From contig CACJCN010000002.1 in assembly GCA_902591925.1 (NCBI GenBank), forward strand, positions 62,001 to 126,000: a DNA stretch of 64,000 nucleotides, read 5' to 3'. How positions within the stretch are numbered: the stretch's first letter is position 1; each line of letters opens with the position of its first letter. The DNA is from an uncultured SAR86 cluster bacterium. Lineage in GTDB: Bacteria; Pseudomonadota; Gammaproteobacteria; Magnimaribacterales; D2472. A program made the position numbers and the translations under genes. This document shows positions 18,387-27,863 of the stretch, one piece after another. The notes below the pieces were generated by a model that was not told the origin of the DNA, ran no database searches, and saw only the letters and a program-made list of their open reading frames with translations.

Positions 18387-19613
18387 ATGAGTATAGATTT
18401 AATTTTAGGTGTTACCGCTTTTAGTGGAATTATTCTTCTGCTTGTTCTTGTAATAATATTTGCAAGATCAAAGCTTGTATCAACAGGCAATGTTTCTATT
18501 GAAATTAATGGTGATGATTCCAATCCAATAGTTGTACCAGCCGGAGCAAAGTTATTACAAACATTAGCTGATAACAATATATTTCTTGCCTCTGCTTGCG
18601 GTGGCGGTGGAACCTGTAGTCAGTGTAAATGTCAGGTATTTGAAGGCGGTGGCTCTATATTAGCTGCAGAAGAGTCACATTTTAATTCAACACAACAAAA
18701 AGATGGTTGGAGATTGTCATGCCAGGTACCGGTAAAGAATGATTTAAAAATTGCAGTTCCTGAGGATGTTTTTGGTGTAAAAGAATGGGAATGTGAAGTT
18801 ATATCTAATGAGAATGTTGCAACCTTTATTAAAGAACTGATTCTTAAATTACCAGAAGGTGAAAATGTAGATTTTAGAGCTGGCGGTTATGTACAACTTG
18901 AGGCTCCAGCTTATGATATCGATTACAAAGATTTTGATATTGAAAAAGAATATCATGAAGATTGGGATAGATTTAAGATTTGGAATAACAAATCATCTAC
19001 TAATGAACCAGTTATTAGAGCATACTCTATGGCTAATTATCCTGAAGAAAAAGGTATTATTAAATTTAACATAAGAATTGCATCACCACCTCCAGGCCAA
19101 GATGTTCCACCAGGATTAATGTCTTCTTGGACTTTTGGTCTTAAACCTGGAGATAAAGTTAAAGTGTTTGGACCATTTGGAGAATTTTTTGCTAAAGAAA
19201 CTGATGCGGAAATGGTTTTTGTAGGAGGTGGAGCAGGTATGGCACCTATGAGATCTCATATATTTGATCAATTACTTAGAATAAATACCAATAGGAAAAT
19301 AACCTTCTGGTATGGAGCTAGAAGTCTTAAAGAAATGTTTTATGTAAACGAATTTGACGAGTTAGCGAAGAAATACGATAACTTTGAATGGCATGTTGCA
19401 TTATCTGATCCATTACCTGAAGATGACTGGGATGGTGAAACTGGCTTCATACATAATGTATTATATGAAAATTATCTTAAAACTCACGACGCACCTGAAG
19501 ATTGTGAATATTATATGTGTGGTCCGCCAATGATGAACAAAGCTGTAATTGATATGTTAATTAATTTAGGTGTAGAGCCAGAAAATATCGCTTTAGACGA
19601 CTTTGGTGGTTAA
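18387..19613 (+). CDS. nqrF: Na+-translocating NADH:quinone reductase subunit F
   Basis: The 408-aa NADH-oxidising subunit. It has an N-terminal membrane anchor ([16 protein letters not shown]), a plant-type [2Fe-2S] domain ([13 protein letters not shown] plus a distal LSCQ cysteine), then an FAD domain with RAYSMANYP. The NADH domain carries [14 protein letters not shown] and the terminal [10 protein letters not shown]. The ORF track begins at 18351 inside nqrE; ATG 18387 ([12 protein letters not shown]), one base after the nqrE stop, matches the family start. Electrons flow NADH, FAD, [2Fe-2S], NqrD/E iron, NqrC FMN, NqrB flavins, then quinone. Confidence 0.97.
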   Translation: MSIDLILGVTAFSGIILLLVLVIIFARSKLVSTGNVSIEINGDDSNPIVVPAGAKLLQTLADNNIFLASACGGGGTCSQCKCQVFEGGGSILAAEESHFNSTQQKDGWRLSCQVPVKNDLKIAVPEDVFGVKEWECEVISNENVATFIKELILKLPEGENVDFRAGGYVQLEAPAYDIDYKDFDIEKEYHEDWDRFKIWNNKSSTNEPVIRAYSMANYPEEKGIIKFNIRIASPPPGQDVPPGLMSSWTFGLKPGDKVKVFGPFGEFFAKETDAEMVFVGGGAGMAPMRSHIFDQLLRINTNRKITFWYGARSLKEMFYVNEFDELAKKYDNFEWHVALSDPLPEDDWDGETGFIHNVLYENYLKTHDAPEDCEYYMCGPPMMNKAVIDMLINLGVEPENIALDDFGG

Positions 19614-19627
19614 TAAATTTTAACAAA

Positions 19628-20620
19628 GTGTCTAGATATTTTTTTTCTAAACTAATAGCTCTTATAGCTGGAATTATTTTATTACTCATTGCATATAATC
19701 ATAATGCTAATTCTTTATATGTAATATCAGGAAATGCATACGGAACAACGTGGTCTGTTTCATCGCCTCAATATATTGCAGATAACCACAAAGAAGCTAT
19801 TAAAGATATTATTAATGATATTGACTATGTAGCCTCAAACTACAAGTCAAAATCTGAAATTTCAAAAATTAATTTGAACTTTAAACAATCTCAATTTGTT
19901 TCAAATGACCTATTTGAGATTTTAAAAATAGCTAAAAGTGTAGAAGATATTTCGGATGGATACTACAACATTATGTTGGGTAAAATTTCTAGTAGTTTGG
20001 GGTTTGCACCAGATTTTGGTAAAAAATCTCTTCAAAAAAAGTTGTCAACATATGAGCTTGATGAAAAAAATAGTTCTTTAATAAGATACTCTGAGAATTG
20101 GTTTGACTTGTCTTCCATTGCTAAAGGATATGCAGTACAAAAAATACATGAATACCTTACTTTGTCTAATCTTAATAATCATCTTATTGATATAGGAGGT
20201 GAATTAATAATAAGTGGAAGTAAAAATGGTAAACCATGGAATATTGGTATACAAAATCCTTTATCAAATATAGATAGTTCAACTACAACCATAAATAATG
20301 AGAATAATGATTTTCTTGCTATTGCAACATCTGGAGAGTACAGAAATTTTAAATTAGATAAAGATGGAAACAAAATTACTCATACCATTAATCCTCTTAC
20401 TCTTTCATCTATAGATAATGATATTTTATCGGTAACTGTTATTAATGATTACTCTGCAACATATTCGGATGCTTATGCAACAGCCTTTAATGCAATGGGA
20501 AAAAGCAAAGCAATAGAAGTAGCTAATAAAAATAATATTGCAACCATGATTATTTATAAAAAAGCTAACAATGATATAGATATTGTTTTTTCAGATAAAT
20601 GGTATGATTTATTTATATGA
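19628..20620 (+). CDS. apbE: FAD:protein FMN transferase
   Basis: A 330-aa Mg-dependent flavin transferase of the ApbE family that attaches FMN to Thr in SGAT motifs of NqrB and NqrC. It has an N-terminal signal-anchor helix (LIALIAGIILLLIAYNH) and a GNAYGTTWSV start of the fold. The segments IDIGGELIISG, ATSGEYRNF, THTINPLT and YSDAYATAFNAMG line the active site. The start is GTG at 19628. Its position between nqrF and nqrM makes the substrate assignment firm. Confidence 0.94.
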   Translation: MSRYFFSKLIALIAGIILLLIAYNHNANSLYVISGNAYGTTWSVSSPQYIADNHKEAIKDIINDIDYVASNYKSKSEISKINLNFKQSQFVSNDLFEILKIAKSVEDISDGYYNIMLGKISSSLGFAPDFGKKSLQKKLSTYELDEKNSSLIRYSENWFDLSSIAKGYAVQKIHEYLTLSNLNNHLIDIGGELIISGSKNGKPWNIGIQNPLSNIDSSTTTINNENNDFLAIATSGEYRNFKLDKDGNKITHTINPLTLSSIDNDILSVTVINDYSATYSDAYATAFNAMGKSKAIEVANKNNIATMIIYKKANNDIDIVFSDKWYDLFI

Positions 20621-20793
20621 ATGAGTTATTACTGTCATTTTTAATAATTGCGTTTGCTTTTACTGGCTTAGCAGTAGGCCTTATTTTTAAAAATCAACCA
20701 ATTAAAGGTTCTTGTGGGGGAATGGCTAATCTTAAGGATGGTTCTACTTGTGAAATATGCGGAAGATCTGATCCAGAAAATTGTAAAGATTAG
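20617..20793 (+). CDS. nqrM: NqrM, Na+-NQR maturation protein (absent from the ORF track)
   Basis: A 58-aa small membrane protein: one N-terminal helix (LLLSFLIIAFAFTGLAVGLIF), then KGSCGGMANLKDG and two CxxC-like pairs (STCEICGR, ENCKD). This is the cysteine layout of NqrM (former DUF539), the factor needed to insert the iron centre into Nqr. The ATG overlaps the apbE stop in ATGA, showing translational coupling. Too short for the ORF track but firm by motif and position. Confidence 0.92.
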   Translation: MNELLLSFLIIAFAFTGLAVGLIFKNQPIKGSCGGMANLKDGSTCEICGRSDPENCKD

Positions 20794-20807
20794 TTCCTTT
20801 TATAATC

Positions 20808-22019
20808 ATGGTTAATGGTCATTGTGATGAAAAATTCTCCAAACTTAAAAAAATCCTAGAACAACAAATAAGTTCTGATTTTGAACTGGGGGCATCTGTT
20901 GCTGTTGAGTGGAAAGGCAAAGAAGTCGTTAATCTTTATGGTGGTTATAGAGATGAAACTAAAATCTCAAAGTGGGATAAGGACACTATTGTTAACGTTT
21001 TCTCTGTAACTAAAGCTATTTCTGGAATATGTATTACAAAATTGGTTGATGCCGGTTTGCTAGATGTAAATGAATATGTTGGCTATTACTGGCCAGAATA
21101 TTCATGTAATGGTAAAGAAAATACAAAAGTTATCGATTTCCTTACTCATAGAGCAGGTATGTTTGGATTTGAAAATGATATTCCTCAAGCAAGTTGGAAT
21201 GACTGGTATGTTTATGTAAAAGCTTTAGAAAAACAAAAACCATTTGTTACTCCAGGCTTGTCTCAAGGATACCATGCAGTTACATTTGCATGGTTGGTTG
21301 GTGAATTATTTAAGAGAGTTGAGGGAAGATCTATTGGAAGATATTTTAAAGAAGAAATAGCCGATCCATTAAACATTGATTTTCATATTGGTCTTAATGA
21401 TAATCAAATGAATAGATGTGCATCAATCACCTCATTTGATAGATTGGATTCAATTAAACCACCTATTGATTTTATAAAATTTATACCTAATTTTTTTCTC
21501 AATCATGAATTGATTAATTTAAAAAAATCTCTAAAGACAAAGCATTTCTTAAAAGCATTTATGCCAGAACCTTTTCAAGAGAATGATGTTAATTCAATTG
21601 ATTTTAGATCAGCTGAACTTCCAGCTGGTAATGGTCATGGAACTGCAGCTGGCCTTGCAAAATTATTTGGTATTCTTGCTTCTGGATGTAGCAGAGACAA
21701 CATTAAAATAATGGATAAAAAAACTTTAGAGCAAGCAACAAAAGTGTATTCAAGTGGTCCTGATTCAGTATTATTTGGAGTAAAACTTAAGTTTGGATAC
21801 TGTTTTATGTTAGATGGTAATAAGAAGACAAATATAAACTTTGCACCAATCTTTTACAAAAATACATTTGGACATGCTGGAATAGGGGGTTCAGTTGCTT
21901 TTGGAGATAAAGATAATAATTTAGGATACAGTTTCGTTTGTAATAAACAACAAAAATCTAAAAATCTCTATAAGACATCTAATATGCTGACAAAAGCTCT
22001 TTATGAGGCAATTAATTAA
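20808..22019 (+). CDS. Serine hydrolase, class C beta-lactamase fold (EstB/LACTB type)
   Basis: A 403-aa cytoplasmic-looking hydrolase without a signal peptide. The nucleophile motif SxxK is FSVTKAIS near residue 66, a YHAV tyrosine motif is near residue 150, and the HxG motif is FGHAGIGGS near the C-terminus. Relatives are esterases or transesterases acting on short acyl esters; a penicillin-degrading role is unlikely without export. A perfect TATAAT at 20801-20806 is too close to the ATG to serve it. The last 4 bases overlap the end of the converging isocitrate lyase gene. Confidence 0.88.
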   Translation: MVNGHCDEKFSKLKKILEQQISSDFELGASVAVEWKGKEVVNLYGGYRDETKISKWDKDTIVNVFSVTKAISGICITKLVDAGLLDVNEYVGYYWPEYSCNGKENTKVIDFLTHRAGMFGFENDIPQASWNDWYVYVKALEKQKPFVTPGLSQGYHAVTFAWLVGELFKRVEGRSIGRYFKEEIADPLNIDFHIGLNDNQMNRCASITSFDRLDSIKPPIDFIKFIPNFFLNHELINLKKSLKTKHFLKAFMPEPFQENDVNSIDFRSAELPAGNGHGTAAGLAKLFGILASGCSRDNIKIMDKKTLEQATKVYSSGPDSVLFGVKLKFGYCFMLDGNKKTNINFAPIFYKNTFGHAGIGGSVAFGDKDNNLGYSFVCNKQQKSKNLYKTSNMLTKALYEAIN

Positions 22020-23596
22020 AATTGATTCATAGTATTATCCTTACCAGCAGCCTTTAAGGCAGCTTCACCAGCAAAGTATTCTTTATGATCATCTCCCATA
22101 TCTGAACCTGACATATTTTGATGTTTCACACACGCTATTCCTTGACGAATTTCTTTTCTCTGAACATTTGCAACATATCCAAGCATGCCTTCAGATCCAA
22201 AATATTCTTTTGCAAGGTTGTCAGTGGAAAGTGCAGCAGTATGGTATGTTGGTAATGTTATTAGATGATGAAATATACCTGCCTCTTTTGAAGCATCAGC
22301 TTGGAATGTCCTTATCTTATCATCAGCTTGCTTTGCTAAATCAGTTTCATCATATTTCTCATTCATTAAATCATCTCTATCATATTTTGAAACATCATCA
22401 CCATTTTCATTCATTACATCAAAAACTTGTTGTCTAAAGTTCAAGGTCCAATTAAATGATGGACTATTGTTATATACTAATTTTGCATTTGGTATTGTCT
22501 TTCTTATCTCTTTCATCATCGATGCTATTTGACCAATATGTGGCTTTTCAGTTTCAATCCAAATTAAATCTGCACCGTTTTGTAAGCTAGTAATTGAATC
22601 AAGAATACATCTCTCCTCACCAGTTCCCTTTCTAAACTGGTAAAGATTAGATGGAAGTCTTTTTGGTCTAACAATTTTGCCATCTCTGTTAATCATAACG
22701 TCACCATGTTTCATGTTTGAATCATCAATTTCATCAACATCAAGAAATGAGTTATATTTATCTCCCAAATCACCTTTTTCATTAGTTATTGCAAGCCTTG
22801 CTGTTAAACCAGCTCCTAAAGAATCAGTTCTAGCAACAATAATTCCATCATCAACTCCTAATTCTAAGAATGCATATCTAACAGCATTTATTTTTGCTAA
22901 AAACTCAGCATGAGGCACAGTAACTTTGCCATCTTGATGTCCACATTGCTTTTCGTCAGATACTTGATTTTCTATTTGGATTGCACAAGCTCCAGCTTCA
23001 ATCATTTGTTTTGCCATTAGGTATGTTGCTTCTTCATTACCAAAACCAGCATCAATATCGGCAATTATTGGAACAATATGTGTTTCAAAATTATCTATTT
23101 TTTCTTGAACAGCAGGTTTATCCTTTTCAGATGCATTATCTAATTCTCTAAATAAACCTCCTAACTCTCTAGCATCAGCCTGTTTTAAAAATGTATATAA
23201 CTCATTTATAAGACTTGCTACTGAGGTCTTTTCATGCATTGATTGATCAGGCAATGGTCCAAATTGTGATCTAAGTGCTGCAATCATCCAACCAGACAAG
23301 TACAAATATTTTTTATTATTTGTACCAAAATGTTTTTTTATAGAAATCAGTTTTTGTTGTCCTATAAAACCATGCCAACATCCAAGTGATTGAGTGTAAG
23401 CAGCGGGATCCTTATCATATTCGTCCATATCTTTACGCATTATCGATGCAGTATATTTAGCAATATCAATACCAGTCTTAAATTGATTTTGAAGTCTCAT
23501 ACGGGCAACATAATTTGGATTTATTGCATCCCAATTTGATGTATCGATATCAGTAATAGATGAAGCTTCTTCTAATGAATTTTTGTATTTTGACAT
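22016..23596 (-). CDS. aceA: Isocitrate lyase (long Pseudomonas-type)
   Basis: A 526-aa enzyme splitting isocitrate into glyoxylate and succinate, the first step of the glyoxylate bypass. The catalytic Cys is in EKQCGHQDGKV; the family motif is K(K/R)CGH, so here the second basic residue is Gln. IADIDAGFGNEEATYLMAKQ, IVARTDSLGA and YNNSPSFNW are further active-site segments. The length matches the 530-aa subfamily rather than the 430-aa E. coli type. A good Shine-Dalgarno AGGGG precedes the ATG, and a TTGACA hexamer (plus 23644-23649) could be its -35. Malate synthase is not in the window. Together with the two acyl-CoA dehydrogenases it points to growth on fatty acids or acetate. Confidence 0.96.
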   Translation of the reverse strand: MSKYKNSLEEASSITDIDTSNWDAINPNYVARMRLQNQFKTGIDIAKYTASIMRKDMDEYDKDPAAYTQSLGCWHGFIGQQKLISIKKHFGTNNKKYLYLSGWMIAALRSQFGPLPDQSMHEKTSVASLINELYTFLKQADARELGGLFRELDNASEKDKPAVQEKIDNFETHIVPIIADIDAGFGNEEATYLMAKQMIEAGACAIQIENQVSDEKQCGHQDGKVTVPHAEFLAKINAVRYAFLELGVDDGIIVARTDSLGAGLTARLAITNEKGDLGDKYNSFLDVDEIDDSNMKHGDVMINRDGKIVRPKRLPSNLYQFRKGTGEERCILDSITSLQNGADLIWIETEKPHIGQIASMMKEIRKTIPNAKLVYNNSPSFNWTLNFRQQVFDVMNENGDDVSKYDRDDLMNEKYDETDLAKQADDKIRTFQADASKEAGIFHHLITLPTYHTAALSTDNLAKEYFGSEGMLGYVANVQRKEIRQGIACVKHQNMSGSDMGDDHKEYFAGEAALKAAGKDNTMNQF

Positions 23597-23713
23597 ATAA
23601 TTTCCCCTGTTATGTAGTGAAGTAGATAATATTATGTAGATTGTGTCAATATAATGAAGAAATGCAGTTATTTAGGGATTATTTCAGTAGTTTTACTACA
23701 AATAACCATTAAT

Positions 23714-25060
23714 TTATATTTTTTTTGCTAGACCAATATATTTTGCAGGAGTTAAAGATAGAAGCTTTTCTTTTGATTTAATTGATATATCTAATGAGTT
23801 TACAAAACTTTTATATGAATCTTTATCCAGTTTTTTACCTCTTGATAAATTTTTTAATAGCTCATATCCATCATCAATACCTTCATACCTCATTATTGTT
23901 TGTACTGCTTCAGTTAAAACCTCCCAATTGTTGTCAAGTTCACTAAAGATAAATTCTTTATTTGGTGAGATTTTTTGTAATCCATTTAGCAAGGAAGTTA
24001 TACCAATTTTTGTATAACCAAATGACATTCCAATATTTCTCAAAACAGTGCTATCTGATAAATCTCTTTGAAGTCTAGATCTAGGAAGCTTGTTAATAAA
24101 ATATTCATTTAATGAGTTGGATAGTCCAAAATTTCCTTCTGCATTTTCAAAATCTATTGGATTTACTTTATGAGGCATGGTGGATGAACCTACTTCATTA
24201 TTACTCAGTTTAAGTTTGAAAATCTCATTTGAAATATATATCCACATGTCCTGTGACGTATCAATGCAGATATTATTTATTCTTGTAATTGATTGTAATA
24301 ACTCAGCAATCCAGTCATGAGGTTCTATCTGTGTAGTAATAGGATTTTGATTAACTTTAAACATTTTGATAAATTTATTTGTAAATGTTATCCAATTAAT
24401 ACGAGTCTCAGCAATGTCTAAGGCGTTATAGTTACCTACAGCTCCACTAAACTTTGCTAGCGGTGCTATTGAATTTAATTTTTTTATCTCTCTTTCAATT
24501 CTTGTTTGAAATACTTTTATTTCTTTGCCAATTGTAGTGGGGGATGCTGCTTGACCATGTGTTCTAGATAGAAGTGGGATTTTTGACCATTTTGATGAAA
24601 GTTTTTTTAAGCTTGTATTCAGATTTTTTAAATCTTTTTCGCAAACCTGTATTCCATCTTTAATCATAATTGCATATGACAAAGAATTAATATCTTCACT
24701 AGTTAAACCGAAATGAATTAAATTTATATATTTCTTTAACACGCTATCTTTTTTAAAGAAATTTCTTATGTAATACTCGACTGCTTTAACATCATGATTT
24801 GTTACTTTTTCTATTTTTTTTATCTCTAAAACACTCTTATCATTAAAAGAATCTCGAAACTTAATGATTTTATTTTTTGATTGATTTGATATTTTAGAAA
24901 AATAATTTGGATATTTTTCACATAAAAATAGCAACCAATTAATTTCTATAATAAATCTTGTCTTTAATAAGCTATATTCAGAAAAAATACTTCTTATGTC
25001 TTCAATTTTAGATGAGTATCTATTGTCAAGTGGAGAAATATTATTATGATCAAATTTCAT
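23714..25060 (-). CDS. purB: Adenylosuccinate lyase
   Basis: A 448-aa homotetrameric purine enzyme that releases fumarate from SAICAR and from adenylosuccinate. PLDNRYSSKI lies at the N-terminus. SRTHGQAASPTTIGKE carries the catalytic His region, and GSSTMPHKVNPIDFENAEGN is the fumarase/ASL-superfamily signature loop with the catalytic Ser. It lies downstream of mnmA with a 26-base gap, as in other gammaproteobacteria where purB and mnmA are neighbours. Confidence 0.96.
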   Translation of the reverse strand: MKFDHNNISPLDNRYSSKIEDIRSIFSEYSLLKTRFIIEINWLLFLCEKYPNYFSKISNQSKNKIIKFRDSFNDKSVLEIKKIEKVTNHDVKAVEYYIRNFFKKDSVLKKYINLIHFGLTSEDINSLSYAIMIKDGIQVCEKDLKNLNTSLKKLSSKWSKIPLLSRTHGQAASPTTIGKEIKVFQTRIEREIKKLNSIAPLAKFSGAVGNYNALDIAETRINWITFTNKFIKMFKVNQNPITTQIEPHDWIAELLQSITRINNICIDTSQDMWIYISNEIFKLKLSNNEVGSSTMPHKVNPIDFENAEGNFGLSNSLNEYFINKLPRSRLQRDLSDSTVLRNIGMSFGYTKIGITSLLNGLQKISPNKEFIFSELDNNWEVLTEAVQTIMRYEGIDDGYELLKNLSRGKKLDKDSYKSFVNSLDISIKSKEKLLSLTPAKYIGLAKKI

Positions 25061-25086
25061 GGGTTAATATTAATTAATTATTAGTA

Positions 25087-26190
25087 TTATGCGCTTTTAG
25101 AAATAATTCCTCCACCCAAACATATATTGTTATCATAAAAAACAGCAGACTGACCTGTGGCAACTCCTCTTATCGGCTCAGAAAATTCAACATTAAAAAT
25201 TTCATTTCTGACATATATTTTACAATCTATTGGTGTATGCTGATGCCTAACTTGAACGCTACAATTTTTAGGAAAAGAATGATCGATATCATTAATCCAT
25301 GAAATGTTTTCACACTCTAAACGTTTACTAAAAAGCAACTCGTTATTAATACCCTGACATACATAGACTTCATTTTTATCGATATCTTTATCAAAAACAT
25401 ACCAAGGAAGATCCTCTTTACCTCTTACACCACCAATATTTAAACCTTGTCTTTGGCCTTTAGTGAAGAGAGTAGCACCATTATGTGTTCCAACTTCAGT
25501 TCCAAATTCATCATAAATAATTCCTTTTTCTAATTTTATGAATCTACCTAAGAAATCTTTTAGATTTCTTTCACCAACAAAACATATGCCTACGGAATCT
25601 TTTTTTGAAGATACAGGTAGTTTTATTTCTTTAGCAATTTTTCTTACTTCCGTTTTAAGAAGATTTTCTAGTGGAAAGATACACTTTTCAAATTCTTTTT
25701 CTCTAACCTCATGAAGAAAATATGTTTGATCTTTTTCTAAATCTTTTGATCTTACGAGTAGTTTCATTCCATCAATATAATTCAATGATGCATAATGTCC
25801 TGTAGCAATATAATCAGCGCCAATATTAAAGGCGTAATCAAGAAAGGACTTAAATTTAATTTCACGATTACACAAAATATCAGGATTTGGTGTTCTACCT
25901 TTCCTGTGCTCATTCAAAAACTCTTCAAATACTCTATCCCAATATTCATCTGAAAAGTTTGCTTTATGCAGTGGTATATCTAACATATCACAGACTTTTG
26001 AAGCATCCTCAAAGTCAATTTCTGAGGTACAAACTTCACCAGGCTCACTTTGCCAGTTTTGCATAAATAGACCAACTACTTTAAATCCTTGCTCTTTTAA
26101 TAAATATGCGGATACAGATGAATCAACACCACCAGACATCCCAACTACAACAGTTTTTTCACTATTTTTCATATTATTAAATGAATTCAT
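25087..26190 (-). CDS. mnmA: tRNA 2-thiouridylase MnmA
   Basis: A 367-aa ATP-pyrophosphatase that thiolates U34 of Lys, Glu and Gln tRNAs. The PP-loop GMSGGVDSSVSAYLL is at residues 18-32. The two catalytic cysteines are in NPDILCNREIKF and SVGICFVGERN, and the C-terminal barrel ends GGGIISKSA. An internal ATG (MKNSEKTVVVGMSGG) is a possible start closer to the usual family N-terminus. The promoter region is shared with the divergent icd gene, where the two -10 hexamers overlap. Confidence 0.96.
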   Translation of the reverse strand: MNSFNNMKNSEKTVVVGMSGGVDSSVSAYLLKEQGFKVVGLFMQNWQSEPGEVCTSEIDFEDASKVCDMLDIPLHKANFSDEYWDRVFEEFLNEHRKGRTPNPDILCNREIKFKSFLDYAFNIGADYIATGHYASLNYIDGMKLLVRSKDLEKDQTYFLHEVREKEFEKCIFPLENLLKTEVRKIAKEIKLPVSSKKDSVGICFVGERNLKDFLGRFIKLEKGIIYDEFGTEVGTHNGATLFTKGQRQGLNIGGVRGKEDLPWYVFDKDIDKNEVYVCQGINNELLFSKRLECENISWINDIDHSFPKNCSVQVRHQHTPIDCKIYVRNEIFNVEFSEPIRGVATGQSAVFYDNNICLGGGIISKSA

Positions 26191-26206
26191 AAATTAATAT
26201 TTTAGG

Positions 26207-26214
26207 AGTATAAT
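26207..26214. promoter_or_regulatory. Overlapping divergent -10 elements, mnmA / icd
   Basis: AGTATAAT contains TATAAT on the plus strand (26209-26214), about 48 bases before the icd ATG. On the minus strand it contains TATACT (plus 26207-26212), 16 bases before the mnmA ATG. The arrangement mirrors that between mfd and the acyl-CoA dehydrogenase. The hexamers are seen; promoter activity is inferred. Confidence 0.4.
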
Positions 26215-26262
26215 TATCACCGATTTTAACTGCAAATAACGAATTAAGAGAGCTATTATTCT

Positions 26263-27516
26263 ATGCCTTACAAGAAAATAAAAGTCCCAAAAAAAGGCTC
26301 CAAAATTACTTACGATAAAGGGAAGATTATTATTCCAGACAATCCAATCATTCCTTATATTGAAGGTGATGGAATTGGTGTTGATATAACACCGCCAATG
26401 ATAAATGTTGTCAATGAAGCTGTAAAAATAGCATACAAAGATAAAAAGAAAATTGAATGGATGGAGGTATATTGTGGAGAGAAAGCTACACAAGTTTATT
26501 CAAAAGATACATGGTTACCTGATGAGACTATAGATGCATTAAAAGAATTTGTTGTAAGCATAAAAGGCCCTCTAACAACACCTGTAGGTGGTGGAATTAG
26601 GTCATTAAACGTTTCATTGAGACAAATATTAGATTTATATGTATGTTTAAGACCAATCAGATATTTTGATGGTGTTCCTTCGCCAGTAAAAAGACCTCAA
26701 GATGTTGATATGGTTATATTTAGAGAAAATTCAGAAGATATATATTGTGGTGTAGAGTTTGAAGGAAATTCAAAGGAAGCTAAGAGTTTAGTTAAAACAT
26801 TAAAAACAAGATTTGATGTTTCAAAAATAAGATTTGATGATAACGTAGGCATAGGTGTTAAACCTATATCTAAAGATGGAACCTCAAGACTTGTAAAAAA
26901 AGCTATAGATTATGCAATTGATAATAATCGCTCGTCAGTAACTTTAGTTCATAAAGGAAATATTATGAAATATACCGAAGGTGCATTTAGAGATTGGGGA
27001 TATGAATTAGCAAAAAATGAATATGGTGGTATCGAAATTGACGAAGGTCCATGGCAAGAGATTGTTAATCCAAATAATGGTAAAAAAATTGTTATTAAAG
27101 ATGTAATTTGTGATGCGTTTTTACAACAAATATTATTAAGACCTATGGAATATGACGTTATAGCAACAATGAATCTTAATGGTGACTATATATCTGATGC
27201 TTTAGCTGCAATGGTTGGTGGGATTGGTATAGCTCCTGGAGCAAATATATCTGATGAATATGCAGTTTTTGAAGCTACACATGGTACCGCACCTAAATAT
27301 GCTGGACAAAATAAAGTTAATCCAGGAAGTCTTATTCTTTCTGCAGAGATGATGTTGAGACATATGGGTTGGATAGATGCAGCAGATTTAATTATGTCAT
27401 CTATGGACAGAGCAATTGGTGCCAAAAAAGTAACTTATGATTTTGCTAGGATGATGAGTGATGCAGATCTTGTATCTTCATCAGGATTTGCAGATGAGAT
27501 GATCAAAAGAATGTAA
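26263..27516 (+). CDS. icd: Isocitrate dehydrogenase (NADP+)
   Basis: A 417-aa TCA-cycle enzyme (E. coli Icd is 416). [15 protein letters not shown] lies at the N-terminus. The regulatory/substrate Ser motif is in [11 protein letters not shown], with [15 protein letters not shown] following, the catalytic Lys/Tyr region near [13 protein letters not shown], and the metal-binding [13 protein letters not shown]. The phosphorylatable Ser in RSLNVSLRQ is the control point by which AceK diverts flux to isocitrate lyase in E. coli; aceK is not in this window. A GAGAG stretch precedes the ATG. Its TAA overlaps the clpS ATG by one base, linking it to the Clp genes. Confidence 0.97.
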   Translation: MPYKKIKVPKKGSKITYDKGKIIIPDNPIIPYIEGDGIGVDITPPMINVVNEAVKIAYKDKKKIEWMEVYCGEKATQVYSKDTWLPDETIDALKEFVVSIKGPLTTPVGGGIRSLNVSLRQILDLYVCLRPIRYFDGVPSPVKRPQDVDMVIFRENSEDIYCGVEFEGNSKEAKSLVKTLKTRFDVSKIRFDDNVGIGVKPISKDGTSRLVKKAIDYAIDNNRSSVTLVHKGNIMKYTEGAFRDWGYELAKNEYGGIEIDEGPWQEIVNPNNGKKIVIKDVICDAFLQQILLRPMEYDVIATMNLNGDYISDALAAMVGGIGIAPGANISDEYAVFEATHGTAPKYAGQNKVNPGSLILSAEMMLRHMGWIDAADLIMSSMDRAIGAKKVTYDFARMMSDADLVSSSGFADEMIKRM

Positions 27517-27860
27517 TGTTTAAGTTATCTCAGGATAATGATAATGACTCAACTTCATCAGACCTTGGAGCGGTTGTTCTAGAAAAAGACCCTGAAGTTA
27601 AAGAACCACCATCATATCAAGTAGTATTAATTAATGATGACTATACTCCGATGGAGTTTGTTGTTTTTGTTATTCAAACTGTATTTGGACATACTCATCA
27701 AAAATCTACAGAAATAATGATGACAGTTCATACAAAAGGTAAGGGTGTTTGTGGTATATTCTCTAAAGAGATTGCTGAAATGATGTCATATGAAGTTAAC
27801 ACAATGGCTAAAGATCATGGACATCCTCTTTTGAGTGAAATAGAACCTTTAACAGATTAA
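27516..27860 (+). CDS. clpS: ATP-dependent Clp protease adaptor ClpS
   Basis: A 114-aa N-degron adaptor that delivers substrates to ClpAP. The core PPSYQVVLINDDYTPMEFVVFVI has the NDDYTPM acidic pocket for N-terminal residues. HQKSTEIMMTVHTKGKGVCG and EVNTMAKDHGHPL follow. The acidic N-terminal extension is typical. The start codon overlaps the icd stop, and clpA begins 3 bases after it. Confidence 0.97.
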   Translation: MFKLSQDNDNDSTSSDLGAVVLEKDPEVKEPPSYQVVLINDDYTPMEFVVFVIQTVFGHTHQKSTEIMMTVHTKGKGVCGIFSKEIAEMMSYEVNTMAKDHGHPLLSEIEPLTD

Positions 27861-27863
27861 TAA

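Noticed and set aside
22168-22437. 89-aa plus-strand ORF very rich in His, Gln and Leu
   Set aside because: It is antisense to isocitrate lyase; the composition follows from the opposite frame, and it has no ribosome-binding site or recognisable domain.
23660-23713. GTAGT-AAA-ACTAC hairpin after purB
   Set aside because: Only a 5-bp AT-rich stem and no T-run in the right place; too weak to call a terminator.
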